A stretch of DNA of 62,961 nt from CAIYRG01 sp036273455 (GTDB lineage: Bacteria > Pseudomonadota > Alphaproteobacteria > Micropepsales > Micropepsaceae): positions 1-62,961 of the forward strand of contig DASUHP010000078.1 of the NCBI GenBank assembly GCA_036273455.1, written 5' to 3'. Within the stretch, counting starts at the first letter, position 1. Each line of letters opens with the position of its first letter. The notes beneath the pieces were generated by a model, which did not search any database, was not told where the DNA came from, and saw nothing but the letters and a program-made list of their open reading frames with translations. Positions 61,677 through 62,961 of the stretch are shown here, piece after piece. Position numbers and translations under genes: made by a program.

Positions 61677-62087
61677 ATGTTCCTGGCCCTCGTTGCGCTG
61701 CTCAGCGCGGCGGCTTCTGCTGCCCCCGATTTCGCGCGCATTTCCACGCGGGATTTCGAGGATTTCGAATCCTGTTATGGCAGCTTCAAGGGCGCAAGCA
61801 CGGTTCTGCCAAAACTTCGCACCGAAATTCCACCGGATGATTTCGCCGCCATCGCCCATGCGATGGGCAATCTGGCAGACGACTTCGCCGATCTCGAGAA
61901 ACGCCTCTCCCATCTCATGCCCGGTGCAGACCGCAACTTATTGATGCAAGCTCGTTCACTGGGCACGGAGGCGTGGGAAATTCCGCAAAACCAGACACTT
62001 GCTTATTGGTCCGGTAACGGACCGATGTCCGTTAACTGTTTCGCGCTGACAAAGCGGCTGGGGGAGGACCTCCCGCAGGGATTCTGA
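61677..62087 (+). CDS. Secreted hypothetical protein (136 aa)
   Basis: A short signal peptide (FLALVALLSAAASAA) precedes a mostly helical domain (PDFARISTRDFEDFESCYG, then FAAIAHAMGNLADDFADLEKR) with two Cys residues. I do not recognise the family. It lies 31 bases after cobA on the same strand and may be cotranscribed. Confidence 0.6.
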   Translation: MFLALVALLSAAASAAPDFARISTRDFEDFESCYGSFKGASTVLPKLRTEIPPDDFAAIAHAMGNLADDFADLEKRLSHLMPGADRNLLMQARSLGTEAWEIPQNQTLAYWSGNGPMSVNCFALTKRLGEDLPQGF

Positions 62088-62205
62088 TCGCGCCGCCGCC
62101 ATTGAAACTCTGCGGCGGATTCGCTCAATCCCGTGCATTCCTGAAACTGGAATGCGTGTTTATAAGTTTCTGCATATTGGGCCGGCCATCCCTTCAAGGA
62201 ACGTC

Positions 62206-62961
62206 ATGAAAACCGCCGAACCTCGCGCGATTTACCTCAAAGACTATGCTCGGCCGTCATACCGGATTCCCCAGATAGCGCTGAAGTTCCGCCTCGAACC
62301 ATCGGCGACGCGCGTCACCGCGACCATGCATGTGCAACGCCGCGCGTCAGAGGCCGCCCCGCTCGTGCTCAACGGCAAGCGGCTAAAGCTCATCTCAATC
62401 GCGCTCGATGGCAGGCCGCTGGAACTGTCGTCCTACACCGTCACTCCGGAAAACCTGTCGATCACTGCGCCGCCGAATGATTTTCAACTGGAGATCGTGA
62501 CCGAGATTGGCCCGGCCGCAAATACGGCCCTCGAAGGGCTGTATATGTCGAACGGGATTTATTGCACCCAATGCGAGCCGGAAGGTTTTCGCTGCATTAC
62601 CTACTATCTCGACCGGCCTGATAACCTGGCAAAATTCGAGACCCGGATCGAAGCGCCGAAAGCAACAGCGCCCGTGCTTCTCTCCAATGGCAATCCGGTC
62701 GCATCGGGAGATCTTGGCGACGGCTGGCACTTCGCGGAGTGGCGCGATCCATTCCCGAAACCAAGCTATCTGTTTGCGTTGGTGGCTGGCGATCTCGGCC
62801 ATATCTCGGACACCTATACCACCCTGACGGGCCGCAACATCGATCTCAAAGTCTATGTCGAACACGGCAACGAAAACCGCGCCCAATACGCGATGGGATC
62901 GCTCAAGCGCGCGATGCGCTGGGACGAGGAAACCTATGGCCGCGAATATGACCTCGACATT
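62206..62961 (+). CDS. pepN: Aminopeptidase N (M1), N-terminal part
   Basis: ATG at 62206 follows AAGGA by five bases, and 252 codons run to the window edge. The sequence matches the N-terminal beta domain of PepN: YLKDYARPSYRIPQIALKF, GLYMSNGIYCTQCEPEGFR and RDPFPKPSYLFALVAGDL. The GAMEN exopeptidase motif and zinc site HEYFH lie just beyond the window. The enzyme removes N-terminal residues from peptides in the cytoplasm. Confidence 0.95.
   Translation, partial: MKTAEPRAIYLKDYARPSYRIPQIALKFRLEPSATRVTATMHVQRRASEAAPLVLNGKRLKLISIALDGRPLELSSYTVTPENLSITAPPNDFQLEIVTEIGPAANTALEGLYMSNGIYCTQCEPEGFRCITYYLDRPDNLAKFETRIEAPKATAPVLLSNGNPVASGDLGDGWHFAEWRDPFPKPSYLFALVAGDLGHISDTYTTLTGRNIDLKVYVEHGNENRAQYAMGSLKRAMRWDEETYGREYDLDI

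Overview
The window looks like chromosomal DNA of a GC-rich (about 60%) alphaproteobacterium, most likely Hyphomicrobiales-like. Three things support this. The tRNA-His gene has the alphaproteobacterial form (U at -1, G1:U72, A73). There is a GGAAC-N16-CGTT promoter of the general-stress sigma factor EcfG. The gene order ccmE-ccmF-ccmH-degP-response regulator-histidine kinase-glnE is typical of the class. No rRNA, prophage, insertion sequence or CRISPR array was seen.

Layout. 1-3.5 kb: the N-terminal 1049 codons of a giant soluble kinase-type protein with eleven tandem HAMP modules, a stress promoter and tRNA-His. 3.6-12.3 kb: a polyamine and osmolyte region (PotD-like lipoprotein, SpeD, SpeE, a fused osmoprotectant permease/binding protein with its ATPase, and PotB-PotC-PotA). 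12.6-13.1 kb: a broken BrnT toxin with an intact BrnA. 13.1-23 kb: leftward glnE, two-component pair, DegP and cytochrome c maturation genes. 23-28.4 kb: a penicillin-acylase-family protein lacking its nucleophile, a second two-component pair and a PepSY protein. 28.8-34.2 kb: PBP1A and an NMT1-type ABC transporter. 34.3-36.7 kb: assimilatory sulfite reductase with DUF2849 and DUF934 partners. 37.3 kb: ornithine decarboxylase. 38.9-39.5 kb: a second broken BrnT with intact BrnA. 39.5-41.1 kb: RF3. 41.3-46.9 kb: an amidohydrolase, an intact BrnT/HTH pair, then a Tat-exported thiamine-diphosphate enzyme, a periplasmic c-type cytochrome and an amidase. 46.9-56.7 kb: N-acetyltransferase, GH15 glycosidase, pirin, ZIP transporter, membrane SpeE-like protein, PLP decarboxylase and a HigB/XRE pair. 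56.8-63 kb: DusA, phosphohexomutase with two paralogous secreted proteins, CobA and the start of aminopeptidase N.

How the genes fit together. Ornithine decarboxylase (putrescine), SpeD (decarboxylated AdoMet) and SpeE (aminopropyl transfer) make up a spermidine pathway, with a PotABC-type importer nearby. CobA makes the siroheme precursor needed by the sulfite reductase. The Ccm proteins attach heme to cytochromes such as the one at 45.1 kb.

The most unusual items are the exported ThDP enzyme/cytochrome c/amidase cluster, the acylase-family protein with both catalytic Ser and His replaced, three BrnT loci of which two have lost the toxin, a kinase gene that seems to start with CTG, and the exact 276-bp HAMP repeat array.
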